DNA of 64,000 bases from Nocardia mexicana NBRC 108244 (GTDB taxonomy: Bacteria > Actinomycetota > Actinomycetes > Mycobacteriales > Mycobacteriaceae): the NCBI RefSeq assembly GCF_001613165.1, contig NZ_BDBV01000074.1, positions 1-64,000 on the forward strand, read 5' to 3'. The translations under genes were made by a program, and so were the position numbers. The notes beneath the pieces are model-generated. The model had not been told where the DNA came from, ran no database searches, and saw nothing but the letters and a program-made list of their open reading frames with translations. Below are positions 24,311 through 32,768 of the stretch, piece by piece. Numbering within the stretch: the first letter of the stretch is position 1; the number at the start of each line of letters is the position of its first letter.

Positions 24311-26365
24311 GTGGTCGAGGGTGGTCGGGCGGGTAGCGGGCGGTGGGGGCGGTTCGTGCCGGTCGGCTACAGCCTGGTGCTGGCGCTGATCGTGGTCGGC
24401 CCGCTGCTCCGGCCCGGATACCTGCTGCTGCGGGATGCGGTGAGTACGCCGCGGTCCTATCTCACCGATTCGGCGCTCGGGCTGGGTGATGCGGCGCCCC
24501 GGGCCGTTCCGCAGGACGCGCTGCTGGCCGCGGTCTCGACTGTCGTCGACGGCGGGATCGTCGTGAAGGCGATTCTGGTGCTGGCGCTGTGGGCGGCGGG
24601 CTGGGGCGCCGCCGAACTGGCACGGCGGCTGCTGCGGGCATCGACCGCTCCCCAGTTGCTCGCGGCGACCGTCGCGGTCTGGAACCCGTACGTGGCCGAG
24701 CGCCTGCTGCAAGGACATTGGAGCCTACTGACCGGATACGCCGCCTTGCCCTGGACGGTATTGGCGGCCCACCACATTCGCCGGAGGGCCAGGCGGGCGC
24801 GACGTCCTGGCGCGAGTGCACGAGTCCCTGCACGGCATGCCGATGCTGCGCCAGACGATTCCCCCTGCCGGACAAGCGAAGCCGACGAGGATACGGGCAC
24901 GCCATCGAGGACAGGCACGCGGTCTGGGGCGGGGACGCCGAACGGCCGGGCCGAGACAGCGGACCATGGCGGTGCCGGATCGGCCGAGGCATCAGACCGT
25001 CGACCGGACGACGCCCGAAGGATGCCCGAGTACAGCCGGGCGAGCACCGGCCGTGCTCAGCGACACGGGTACGCCGGGTCGGCGGTGTGTGCGTGGGCAA
25101 TGCTGGCGGGCTGTCTCGCCGCGGCCGGGTTGACTCCCACCGGGGCGTTGCTGGCGGGGTGTATTGCGCTGGTGGTGGTCGGCCGGCGGAATATCCCTGG
25201 GGCACTGGTGCTCTGGTGTGCGGCCTCGGCGCCGTGGCTGATGGCCACCGCGCTGTCCGGGGCGGGTGCGGAGCCGTCGGATCCGGCGGGGGTCGCGGCG
25301 TTCGCGGCGCGGGCCGAGCCGGGACTGGCGACGCTGGGGAGCCTCGCCGGGCTGGGCGGGATCTGGAATGCGGACGCGGTGCCGGGCTCGCGCACCACGC
25401 TGATCGCGGTGGCGGGCACCGCGGTGCTGCTCGCGCTGGTGGCGGCGGGCCTGCGGCAGATCGCCGGGGCCGGTGCGGCATCCACGCGGCACACCCGCCG
25501 GGCACTGCTGGTGGTGGCCGCCGTGGCGATCGTGCTGCCCGCACTGGGCGCGACCGCCTGGGGCGTGCACATCGGCGAATTCCTCGTCACCCGGGTGCCG
25601 GGCGCCGGGCTGCTCCGCGACACCCAGAAGTACGTCGCCCTGGCAATGCCCGCCTTCGCGCTGTGCGCGGCCGCCGGGTGCCGGGCGATCGCCACCGCGG
25701 GCCGCAAGCACACGGGTTCGACGAGCGGAACACCGTTGACCGCAACGCTTTTCATAGCGCTGCTGATCTGCACGCTGCCCGATCTGGCCTGGGGCGTCGG
25801 TGGCGAGCTCCGGCCGGTGCGCTATCCGCCCGCCTGGCAGCGCGTCGCCGTACTGGTCGACGGCCCGGGTGACGTCGCGGTGCTCCCCGGCGGCATGTTC
25901 CGCAAGTTTCCCTACAGCGGCCGCGCCGCCGTGCTCGACCCGGCGCCGCGCATGCTCCCCCGCGATGTGCTGCAGACCGGCGAGCTCCCGGTCCGCGGCC
26001 GCACGGTCAATGGAGAGGGCGCCCGCGCCCGCGCGGTCGAGCAGCTGTTGCTGCGCGGCGGCACCGCGTCCGATCTCGCGGCGCAGGGGATCGGCTGGGT
26101 ACTGATCGAGCGCACCACCCCGGGCCCGCTGGGTGATTCGAAAACCACGCTCGCCCAACTGGTTCCGGAGTACACCGACACCGAACTCGCCCTGTACCGC
26201 GTGCCCGGCCCGATCGAACCGCGCGCGAATGCTTCGGAGACGCACCGCCTGCTCGCGATCACCGCCCACCTGCTCTGGGCGCTGTTGCTCCTCGCCGGAC
26301 CGGCGGGCCTGCTCGCCGACCGGGCCCTGCGCCGCCGCGCGCTCGCCGGGCGGGCGGTCCGGTAG
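24311..26365 (+). CDS. Large polytopic membrane protein, GT-C-like (Rv0226c-like)
   Basis: The predicted 684-residue protein has several hydrophobic helices, a conserved-looking GHWSLLTGYAALPWTVLAAHH segment typical of envelope GT-C glycosyltransferases, and a soluble C-terminal part near residues 500-640 before a last helix. Its mycobacterial counterpart is about 100 residues shorter. The difference lies at about residues 157-250, a polar, Arg/Asp/Thr-rich stretch whose codon use is less GC-biased than the rest. The start is uncertain: the GTG at 24311 has GGGTGG six bases upstream, while the ATG at 24188 would add 41 unconvincing residues. Envelope polysaccharide synthesis is inferred from its neighbours. 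Confidence 0.75.
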   Translation: MVEGGRAGSGRWGRFVPVGYSLVLALIVVGPLLRPGYLLLRDAVSTPRSYLTDSALGLGDAAPRAVPQDALLAAVSTVVDGGIVVKAILVLALWAAGWGAAELARRLLRASTAPQLLAATVAVWNPYVAERLLQGHWSLLTGYAALPWTVLAAHHIRRRARRARRPGASARVPARHADAAPDDSPCRTSEADEDTGTPSRTGTRSGAGTPNGRAETADHGGAGSAEASDRRPDDARRMPEYSRASTGRAQRHGYAGSAVCAWAMLAGCLAAAGLTPTGALLAGCIALVVVGRRNIPGALVLWCAASAPWLMATALSGAGAEPSDPAGVAAFAARAEPGLATLGSLAGLGGIWNADAVPGSRTTLIAVAGTAVLLALVAAGLRQIAGAGAASTRHTRRALLVVAAVAIVLPALGATAWGVHIGEFLVTRVPGAGLLRDTQKYVALAMPAFALCAAAGCRAIATAGRKHTGSTSGTPLTATLFIALLICTLPDLAWGVGGELRPVRYPPAWQRVAVLVDGPGDVAVLPGGMFRKFPYSGRAAVLDPAPRMLPRDVLQTGELPVRGRTVNGEGARARAVEQLLLRGGTASDLAAQGIGWVLIERTTPGPLGDSKTTLAQLVPEYTDTELALYRVPGPIEPRANASETHRLLAITAHLLWALLLLAGPAGLLADRALRRRALAGRAVR

Positions 26366-26403
26366 TCCGTTCCCCGGCAGTCGCGATACGCCATGATGGG
26401 CCC

Positions 26404-26841
26404 ATGGCAGAGAGCTTCCCCACCCTGCGCTCGACGGTCTTCGACGCCACCGATCCGCGCGGTCTGGCCGAGTTCTACCGGCGGCTGCTGGGATACGAAT
26501 ACCGCCCCGGCGACGAGCCCCCGCCCGCGGGCGAGCCCGACGCCTCGGACTGGCTGGTGCTCCTGGCACCGAACGGCCGGGCGCGGCTGGCCTTTCAGGG
26601 GGTGCCCGAGCTGCCCCGGCCGACCTGGCCGAAACCGGATGTGCCACAACAGCTGCACCTGGATCTGAGCGTGCCGGACACGGCGGAACTGCTCGCTCAG
26701 CACGAGCGGGCGCTCGGCCTGGGCGCCACCATGCTCTACGACCGCTTCGACGACCCCGTGGAGCCGCTGTACGTCTACGCGGACCCGGCAGGGCACCCGT
26801 TCTGCATCTTCGTCGTCCCGCCGGACAGCAACGAACTCTGA
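26404..26841 (+). CDS. VOC (glyoxalase/dioxygenase-like) family protein
   Basis: The 145-residue protein is one vicinal-oxygen-chelate unit of two beta-alpha-beta modules: STVFDATDPRGLAEFYRRLLGYEY at the start, HLDLSVPD in the middle and YADPAGHPFCIFV at the end. The His of HLDL and the acidic neighbours of the last strand could bind a metal. These proteins range from resistance proteins to isomerases, so no reaction can be given. It starts 38 bases after the large membrane-protein gene in the same direction and may be cotranscribed by proximity. Confidence 0.85.
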   Translation: MAESFPTLRSTVFDATDPRGLAEFYRRLLGYEYRPGDEPPPAGEPDASDWLVLLAPNGRARLAFQGVPELPRPTWPKPDVPQQLHLDLSVPDTAELLAQHERALGLGATMLYDRFDDPVEPLYVYADPAGHPFCIFVVPPDSNEL

Positions 26842-26872
26842 GGGCGCGGAACCGAAGGAGCACGCCGCGCCC
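26842..26872. terminator. Stem-loop between convergent genes
   Basis: GGGCGCGG and CCGCGCCC (eight pairs) flank a 15-base loop immediately after the VOC stop codon, between it and the convergent glycosyltransferase gene. No T-run is seen. Confidence 0.45.
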
Positions 26873-26946
26873 GGGCGAGAGCTGGGCATCCGCGAGATGT
26901 AGCCGCGAGCACGCAGCGCGGAACCACCGGGAAAGGCCCCGGGCTA

Positions 26947-28179
26947 TTACTCCCGTTCGGCGGGACCGGCGACCAGGCCCTCGACATACTCCCCGCGCAT
27001 CGCCGCCGACAGCACCTCGTACACCCCGTTCCCCGTTTGCTCCCAGGAGAATTCGCGGGCCCGGATGCGGGCCTTCTCGCCCATGACGGTGCGGGCCTCG
27101 GCCGTCGCGAGCAGCTCCCCGACCACCTCCGACAGCTGGGCGGCGTCGTCGACCAGCATCCCCGTGACCCCGTCGACCACGGAATCGGTGAGGCCGCGGG
27201 AACTGCGATAGCCGACGGTGGGGACGCCGTGCTGGGCCGCCTCGATCACCGCCAGCCCCCAGCCCTCCTTACGGGACGGCAGCACGTGTACCCAAGCGCG
27301 GGACAGCAATTCGTGTTTGCGGCACTCGTCCACGTGGCCGTGAAAGGTCACCGCGTCGGCGATACCGAGCCCGCGCGCACGGTTTTTCAGATTTTCGGCC
27401 CACCAGCCGTCACCGACCACATCCAGCCGCAGTTCCGGAATGCGCGGGCGCAGTTCGGCGGCGACGGCGATCGCATCCTCGATCTGCTTGTGCGGCACCA
27501 GGCGAGACAGCACCACGATGCTCGGGTGGGCCGTGCGGGTCTGCGCGGCCCCGGTCGGCGCCTGCCGCGGGATCGGCTCGGCACCGTTGCGCACCACGGC
27601 GATTCGGTCACGGTCCACACCGAGCGCGGCGAGCTCCTCGGCGGACGGCAGCGAGACCGTGAGGTACTGATCGCGCCGATGCAGGCGCGGGGACAGCCAC
27701 GATTCGATCCACCAGCCGATCCGCCCCACCAGGCGCCCGGCGACCGGCCACTGCTCGCGATGCCCGTGATGCACCAGCAGCACCGACGGGGCTCGGCTCA
27801 CGGCGCGGGCGAAGAAGGGGATGCCGTTCTGGGTATCGATCACGGCGTCCGGCCGCAACCCGCGCAGCGGGCCGAAACCGAGCCGCCCGCACACCATCGC
27901 CGCCAGCGCCCGCGGGTACACGGTGTAGCGCCCGCCGCCCCGGCTGATGTCGATGCCATCGATCCGCTCGCGGCGCGGGGCACCGGGATAGTGCGCCGTC
28001 CGCAGCGTCACCCGGACTCCGCGGGCGGCCAGCTGCGCCCCGACCTGCTCCAGATACCGCTCACTACCGCCACCCTGCGGATGCCCGGTGTCGCGCCAGC
28101 ACAGCAGCAGCACCTCCCGCAACTCCCCGGCGGCGGCCTGCGTGACCGTAGAGAGTTCGCGAGGGCCGGTTTCGGGCAC
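26947..28179 (-). CDS. Glycosyltransferase family 4 (GT-B fold, Rv0225-like)
   Basis: The 410-residue GT-B enzyme has an N-terminal acceptor domain (GGGSERYLEQVGAQLAARG loop) and a C-terminal nucleotide-sugar domain. The signature is SRKEGWGLAVIEAAQHGVPTVGY, with the E-x7-E-type acidic residue and the SRLVPHKQIEDAI phosphate-loop region. It probably transfers a sugar to a lipid or glycan acceptor at the cytoplasmic face. I start at the GTG at 28179 because GGAG lies seven bases upstream. A TTG at 28218 would add 13 residues. It diverges from the methyltransferase gene across a 24-bp tandem array. In mycobacteria the same two families are also adjacent. Confidence 0.88.
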   Translation of the reverse strand: MPETGPRELSTVTQAAAGELREVLLLCWRDTGHPQGGGSERYLEQVGAQLAARGVRVTLRTAHYPGAPRRERIDGIDISRGGGRYTVYPRALAAMVCGRLGFGPLRGLRPDAVIDTQNGIPFFARAVSRAPSVLLVHHGHREQWPVAGRLVGRIGWWIESWLSPRLHRRDQYLTVSLPSAEELAALGVDRDRIAVVRNGAEPIPRQAPTGAAQTRTAHPSIVVLSRLVPHKQIEDAIAVAAELRPRIPELRLDVVGDGWWAENLKNRARGLGIADAVTFHGHVDECRKHELLSRAWVHVLPSRKEGWGLAVIEAAQHGVPTVGYRSSRGLTDSVVDGVTGMLVDDAAQLSEVVGELLATAEARTVMGEKARIRAREFSWEQTGNGVYEVLSAAMRGEYVEGLVAGPAERE

Positions 28180-28294
28180 AGCAGATCTCCAGGTCGTACT
28201 CGGTCGGGCGACTGACAATGCGCTCCACCATATAGGTCACGTCCGCAGACCGCCTGATCGGCAGCCTGTCCGACCGCCCGGCGAACCGCGGCCG

Positions 28295-28558
28295 ATTCCC
28301 GGCACGCTCGCCCCTCTACATCCCGGCACGCTCGCCCCCTCCGCATCCCGGCACGCTCGCCCCTCCGCATCCCGGCACGCTTGCCCCTCCGCATCCCGGC
28401 ACGCTCGCCCCTCCGCATCCCGGCACGCTCGCCCCTCCGCATCCCTGCACGCTCGCCCCTCCACATCCCGGCACACTTGCCCCGCCACATCCCGGCACGC
28501 TCGCCCCTCCGATTCCCGGCACGCCCCCTCCACATCCCGGCACTCTCTCGGCCGGGAT
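28295..28558 (+). repeat. Tandem array, 11 units of about 24 bp, ending in a hairpin
   Basis: The core TCCCGGCACGC begins at 28297, 28321, 28346, 28370, 28394, 28418, 28442, 28466, 28490, 28514 and 28535, a period of 24 with one 25 and a last 21. The spacer between cores is nearly constant here (TCGCCCCTCCGCA-like). The last unit runs into a hairpin with arms ATCCCGGC and GCCGGGAT around a nine-base loop. The array fills the divergent region between the glycosyltransferase and methyltransferase genes. All frames stay open through it, so the apparent coding frames there are artefacts. Confidence 0.9.
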
Positions 28559-28704
28559 CGGTGCCCACCGCAGACGGCTGCTCGGCACGGGTTCCCAGGC
28601 TCGGAGCGGGCGCGGCGGGTGGCTCCCGTGTTGCTGTGCGAAACTGGGGCGCTGTGCATGAGCGGTCAGGGCCGCGGCGCGAGGACGGGAGCGGAAGCGG
28701 CAGC

Positions 28705-29508
28705 ATGCTTAATCACAACCAGGCACTGCTTCGGGCCGGTGGATCCGGGCCGCGGGCCCGCTTCGCCCGGCGGGCCACCCTGCGCCGATCGCTGCGGCTG
28801 CTGGGCAGCTTCCGCTTCGAGCAGACCGATCCCGCGGTGTTCTACGGCGGCCTCGCCACCGATACGGCGGAGCTGATCGGCGACTTCTACCGCGACCTCA
28901 CCGGCCGCGATCTCACCGGCACCACGGTGCTGGACGTGGGCGGCGGGCCGGGCTACTTCGCCGACGAGTTCACCGCCGCCGGCGCCCGCTATCTCCCCGT
29001 CGAACCCGACCCGAGCGAAATGCACGCCGCCGGGCTGACCGTCTCGGGCGCGGTCCGGGGCTCCGGGATGGCGTTGCCGTTCCGCGACGGCTCCGTGGAT
29101 ATCTGCCTGTCCTCCAATGTGGCCGAACATGTGCCGCACCCGTGGCTGATGGCCGAGGAGATGCTGCGCGTGACCAGGCCGGGCGGGCTGATGATGCTGT
29201 CCTACACGGTGTGGCTGGGCCCGTTCGGCGGGCACGAGACCGGCCCCTGGCACTACCTCGGCGGCGAGTACGCCGCCCGCCGCTACCGGCGCCGGTTCGG
29301 CCGCGAGCCGAAGAACCGCTTCGGCAGCTCGCTGTTCGAGGTGCGGGCCGCCGACGGCATGGACTGGGCCGAGCGGGTGCGGGGACGGGCGCGGATCATG
29401 GCCGTCTTCCCCCGCTACCACCCGCGCTGGGCGTGGTGGCTGGTCCGGGTGCCCGGCCTGCGGGAACTACTGGTCAGCAATTTGGTCGTGGTGGCGGCAA
29501 AGATCTAG
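28705..29508 (+). CDS. Class I SAM-dependent methyltransferase (Rv0224c-like)
   Basis: The 267-residue protein has the SAM-binding motif I VLDVGGGPGYFADEF near residue 76, an acidic motif II in PVEPDPSEM, and the post-motif region SVDICLSSNVAEHVPHPWLMAEEMLRVTRPGG typical of class I methyltransferases of lipids or small molecules. The start is the ATG at 28705, with GGGAG/GGAAG about ten bases upstream. The long in-frame extension to the left only translates the tandem array. Its neighbour is a glycosyltransferase, so an envelope glycolipid is a possible substrate. The target atom is unknown. Confidence 0.88.
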   Translation: MLNHNQALLRAGGSGPRARFARRATLRRSLRLLGSFRFEQTDPAVFYGGLATDTAELIGDFYRDLTGRDLTGTTVLDVGGGPGYFADEFTAAGARYLPVEPDPSEMHAAGLTVSGAVRGSGMALPFRDGSVDICLSSNVAEHVPHPWLMAEEMLRVTRPGGLMMLSYTVWLGPFGGHETGPWHYLGGEYAARRYRRRFGREPKNRFGSSLFEVRAADGMDWAERVRGRARIMAVFPRYHPRWAWWLVRVPGLRELLVSNLVVVAAKI

Positions 29509-29516
29509 CACCGCTG

Positions 29517-29816
29517 CTAGCGGTCCAGACTGCCGCGACGCCAGAACCTGCCGGTACCGGTGTGGGTCGGTTCGCTCCAGGGTGGCTCCTGCATTGCCAG
29601 CCCGACCGTCTCCAGTGGGGTCAGCCCCACCCGATCGGCCAGGGCCCGCACCGTGGTGACCGCCTCGGCGGCCTGTAGCGCCGCGGCCGCTTGCTCGAGC
29701 GTGAGGGTGCGACCGGGCAGGAAGGAGACAACCCAGCCCCCTTGGCCTACACACCTCGCCTGATGTGGGGTTTGGTCGCTGGTCATCAACGACCGGCCGA
29801 CCACTTGCACCGCCAT
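29517..29816 (-). CDS. Small hypothetical protein
   Basis: This gives 99 residues from the ATG at 29816, with GGGGAG eight bases upstream. The central part, RTLTLEQAAAALQAAEAVTTVRALADRVGLTPLETVGLAM, reads as three helices and resembles a small helix-turn-helix module. The C terminus is short and basic. It converges tightly on the methyltransferase gene (8 bases apart). I do not recognise a family, and a DNA-binding role is only a guess. Confidence 0.55.
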   Translation of the reverse strand: MAVQVVGRSLMTSDQTPHQARCVGQGGWVVSFLPGRTLTLEQAAAALQAAEAVTTVRALADRVGLTPLETVGLAMQEPPWSEPTHTGTGRFWRRGSLDR

Positions 29817-30002
29817 GACTCGGACTCCCCTGCGATTGCATTTGCAAAATCGAACGGGCAAAGCAGATTGCTACAAGCATGCTCCGCCACACGTCGGAAT
29901 GCAATAGTGCGTTCTCCGAAAAGCGAACCGGCAGGTAGGGTTTCGAGACTCGAGATACCTGGGGATGCCTCGAGTTAACTGACGTGACGCGTGGTACGCC
30001 CG

Positions 30003-30206
30003 TCAGTTCTCCGGCATCCGGACCCGCAACACCGGTTCGAACGGTGCACCCGGCGCCTGGGCGCCGTCGACGACGTCGACCAGCCAACCCGGCGGCAACA
30101 CGTCCTGCAACCGGCCCGCCTCACGCTGCAGCGGGGTACTCGGCGCCGACAGCCGGACCTCGGCTATCGTCGGGACAACCAGCGCGTCGAACTTCAGATC
30201 GGTCAT
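30003..30206 (-). CDS. Small hypothetical protein
   Basis: The ATG at 30206 gives 67 residues, MTDLKFDALVVPTIAEVRLSAPS..., ending VLRVRMPEN. A GTG at 30227 would add seven residues. GGTGGTGG precedes the ATG. The codon use is GC-biased and the composition is normal for a soluble protein, without membrane segments. It lies about 190 bases upstream of the other small gene in the same direction, so the two may belong together. No family recognised. Confidence 0.5.
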   Translation of the reverse strand: MTDLKFDALVVPTIAEVRLSAPSTPLQREAGRLQDVLPPGWLVDVVDGAQAPGAPFEPVLRVRMPEN

Positions 30207-30419
30207 GCCCACCACCCACCTATCCACGTTCGGCCCCAGGTTCGCCGCGGCCGAATTACGTCCACGGGCAACACTGAAGCAATCGGTGCAGTCGATCAGT
30301 TAATACCCGGCAATCGAACTGGTCAGTCCTGAGACGTAGAACACATCCCAGGATAGGGCAGAGAGCGGCGAAACCTCGCTCAACGGACGCGGCACGCATG
30401 ACAACATCGCATAACGAAA

Positions 30420-30452
30420 CCGCCCGCACCATACGAATGACGGTGCGGGCGG
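30420..30452 (-). terminator. Perfect hairpin terminator after pckG
   Basis: CCGCCCGCACC and its exact complement (11 pairs) enclose an 11-base loop. Read on the minus strand, TTTCGTT follows. It ends 24 bases beyond the pckG stop codon. Confidence 0.9.
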
Positions 30453-30476
30453 CTGCGTTTCGCGGAACGCCGGAAG

Positions 30477-32309
30477 TTATCCCAGGCGCTGCTTGAGTGC
30501 GTCGAATTCGTCGCGCACGCCCGTGGGCAGCTTGTCGCCGATGAACTCGAACCACTCCTCGATGAGCGGGATCTCCCGGCGCCACTCCTCGACGTCGACC
30601 TTCAGCGACTCGTCGACGTCGGCCGGGTTGGCATCCAGGCCCTCCAGGTCGAGCTGGGCCGCGGTGGGCACGTTGCCGATCGCGGTCGTCTCGGCGTCGG
30701 CCTTGCCCTCGATGCGGTTGACGATCCACGCCAGCACGCGCGAGTTCTCGCCGAAGCCGGGCCACAGGAAGCGGCCGTCCTCGCCGCGACGGAACCAGTT
30801 GACGTAGAAGATCTTCGGCAGCTTGGCCGCGTCGGCGTTCTTGCCGACATTGCCCCAGTGGCCCAGGTAGTCGCCGACGTGGTAGCCCATGAACGGCAGC
30901 ATCGCCATCGGATCGCGGCGCACCGTGCCGACCTTGCCCTCGGCCGCGGCCGTCTGCTCCGAGCCCATCGTGGCACCCATGAACACGCCGTGCTGCCAGT
31001 CGAAGGACTCGGTCACCAGCGGCACCGTGGTCTTGCGGCGGCCGCCGAACAGGATCGCCGAGATCGGCACACCCTGGGGATCGTCCCACTCCGGAGCCAG
31101 GGTCGGGCACTGCGACATCGGGGTGCAGTAACGCGAATTCGGGTGCGCGGCAAGGGTTTCGGTCTCCCGGAGGAACCAGTCGTTACCCTTCCAGTCGACC
31201 AGGTGATCGGGCTCGCCCTCCATGCCCTCCCACCAGACGTCGTTGTCGTCGGTCAGGGCGACATTGGTGAACACGGTGTTGCCCGCGTCGATGGTGGCCA
31301 TCGCGTTCGGGTTGGACTTGTGGTTGGTACCCGGCGCGACGCCGAAGAAGCCGAACTCCGGGTTCACCGCGTACAGGCGGCCGTCCTCACCGAAGCGCAT
31401 CCAGGCGATGTCGTCGCCCAGGGTCTCGGCGCGCCAGCCCGGCACCGTCGGCTGGATCATCGCCAGGTTGGTCTTGCCGCAGGCGCTCGGGAAGGCCGCG
31501 ACGACGTAGTAGTTCTTGTTCTCCGGCGAGATCAGCTTGAGGATCAGCATGTGCTCGGCCAGCCAGCCCTCGTCGTGGGCCATGGCCGACGCGATCCGCA
31601 GCGAGTAGCACTTCTTGCCCAGCAGCGCGTTGCCGCCGTAACCCGAACCGTAGGACCAGATCTCGCGGTCCTCGGGGAAGTGGGTGATGTACTTGGTGTC
31701 GTTACAGGGCCAGGGGACGTCGGCCTCGCCGTCGGCCAGCGGGGCGCCGACCGAGTGCAGCGCCTTCACGAACGGCTTGTCGGTGCCCAGCTTCTCGAGC
31801 GCGGCCTTGCCCATGCGGGTCATCACGCGCATGGAGACGACGACATACTCGGAATCGGTGAGCTCCACGCCCAGCTTCGGGTCGGCGGCGCCGAGCGGGC
31901 CCATGCAGAACGGCACCACGTACATGGTGCGGCCCTTCATCGAGCCGCGGTACAGCTCGGTCATGGTCTTGCGCATCTCGGTCGGATCGACCCAGTTGTT
32001 GGTCGGGCCGGCGTCGGCCTCGTCGCGCGAGCAGATGTAGGTGCGCGATTCCACGCGCGCCACATCGGAGGGGTCGGAGAGGGCCAGGAAGGAGTTCGGC
32101 TTCTTGGCCTCGTTGAGCTTCTTGAAGGTGCCCGCCTCCACCAGCTGGGTGGTCAGCCTGTCCCACTCCTCGTCGGAGCCGTCGGCCCACACGACGCGGT
32201 CCGGCTGTGTTAGTTCAGCGACCTCCTGCACCCACGCGAGCAGCCCTGCATGCTCCGTCGGTGCGGTGCCATCGGATCCGTGAAGACCAGGAATGGTCAC
32301 TGAGGTCAT
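30477..32309 (-). CDS. pckG: Phosphoenolpyruvate carboxykinase (GTP)
   Basis: The 610-residue length and sequence match the GTP-dependent class. The hallmark is FPSACGKTNLAM, with hyper-reactive Cys277 and P-loop Lys279. Other family blocks include YGSGYGGNALLGKKCY, TLGDDIAWMRF (metal ligands) and GGRRKTTVPLV. The enzyme converts oxaloacetate and GTP to phosphoenolpyruvate, CO2 and GDP, the first committed step of gluconeogenesis, needed for growth on lipids. Its upstream region is long (about 460 bases to the next gene) and holds two palindromes, suggesting regulated transcription. A hairpin terminator follows. Confidence 0.97.
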   Translation of the reverse strand: MTSVTIPGLHGSDGTAPTEHAGLLAWVQEVAELTQPDRVVWADGSDEEWDRLTTQLVEAGTFKKLNEAKKPNSFLALSDPSDVARVESRTYICSRDEADAGPTNNWVDPTEMRKTMTELYRGSMKGRTMYVVPFCMGPLGAADPKLGVELTDSEYVVVSMRVMTRMGKAALEKLGTDKPFVKALHSVGAPLADGEADVPWPCNDTKYITHFPEDREIWSYGSGYGGNALLGKKCYSLRIASAMAHDEGWLAEHMLILKLISPENKNYYVVAAFPSACGKTNLAMIQPTVPGWRAETLGDDIAWMRFGEDGRLYAVNPEFGFFGVAPGTNHKSNPNAMATIDAGNTVFTNVALTDDNDVWWEGMEGEPDHLVDWKGNDWFLRETETLAAHPNSRYCTPMSQCPTLAPEWDDPQGVPISAILFGGRRKTTVPLVTESFDWQHGVFMGATMGSEQTAAAEGKVGTVRRDPMAMLPFMGYHVGDYLGHWGNVGKNADAAKLPKIFYVNWFRRGEDGRFLWPGFGENSRVLAWIVNRIEGKADAETTAIGNVPTAAQLDLEGLDANPADVDESLKVDVEEWRREIPLIEEWFEFIGDKLPTGVRDEFDALKQRLG

Positions 32310-32768
32310 GAAAACTCTCCTGAGACGGGCGGCTCTCGGCGGCTCGCGACACCGGGGGAGCCACCGTTGGCGGTGGGTACCCGCTCCGGCTTGCCGAAAG
32401 CACGCCCCGGCTGGGCGGCCTACAAGGACGAAAGCGGATGCCCAGGTTCCTTGATTAAGAGGTTAACGCGATGGGACCCCAGGTACGGAATGGGGTCGCT
32501 CACTCGGTACCCGGTCGAGATACCCGGCAATCGTCATGGACCGGAGGCGTTACGAGCCGATACCGATCGGTAACGGGGCCCGGCCGGGAGTCATAGGTGG
32601 TGCGGGCCTTATTAATAAGCTACGCGGCATTCGGGCAGCGTGTGACAGGTCACACACCGTTCGGCCCGAAATCCGGTCGAATCGCACACCGGAGCGCCGC
32701 CGGAATTTCCGGCCGGAATGATCACGGCACAACCGATTCGTAATGCGGATAGACAAGCGGACGCGACG
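32310..32768. other. Upstream region of pckG, no gene seen
   Basis: This 459-base region separates pckG from the end of the dynamin-like operon. Both genes run leftward, so it carries the pckG promoter. It holds the 12-base palindrome CTTATTAATAAG at 32608-32619 and the near-palindrome at 32640-32655. A moderately AT-rich patch with GTTAAC occurs near 32460. The open frames here are short and unsupported. Confidence 0.5.
32640..32655. promoter_or_regulatory. Palindrome upstream of pckG
   Basis: GTGTGAC-AG-GTCACAC has perfect seven-base arms. It resembles a CRP/GlxR site (TGTGA...TCACA), but its gap is four bases rather than six, so another dimeric regulator is as likely. It lies about 330 bases upstream of the pckG start codon. 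Confidence 0.45.

Noticed and set aside
28295..28558. Possible CRISPR array
   Set aside because: Unit length is about 24 bp and the whole unit is repeated, so there are no unique spacers, and no cas genes are present.
28381..28704. N-terminal extension of the methyltransferase across the tandem array
   Set aside because: It only translates the 24-bp repeats (octapeptide repetition in every frame), and a better start lies at 28705.
32640..32655. CRP/GlxR binding site upstream of pckG
   Set aside because: The half sites match but are four rather than six bases apart, so I list only a generic palindrome.
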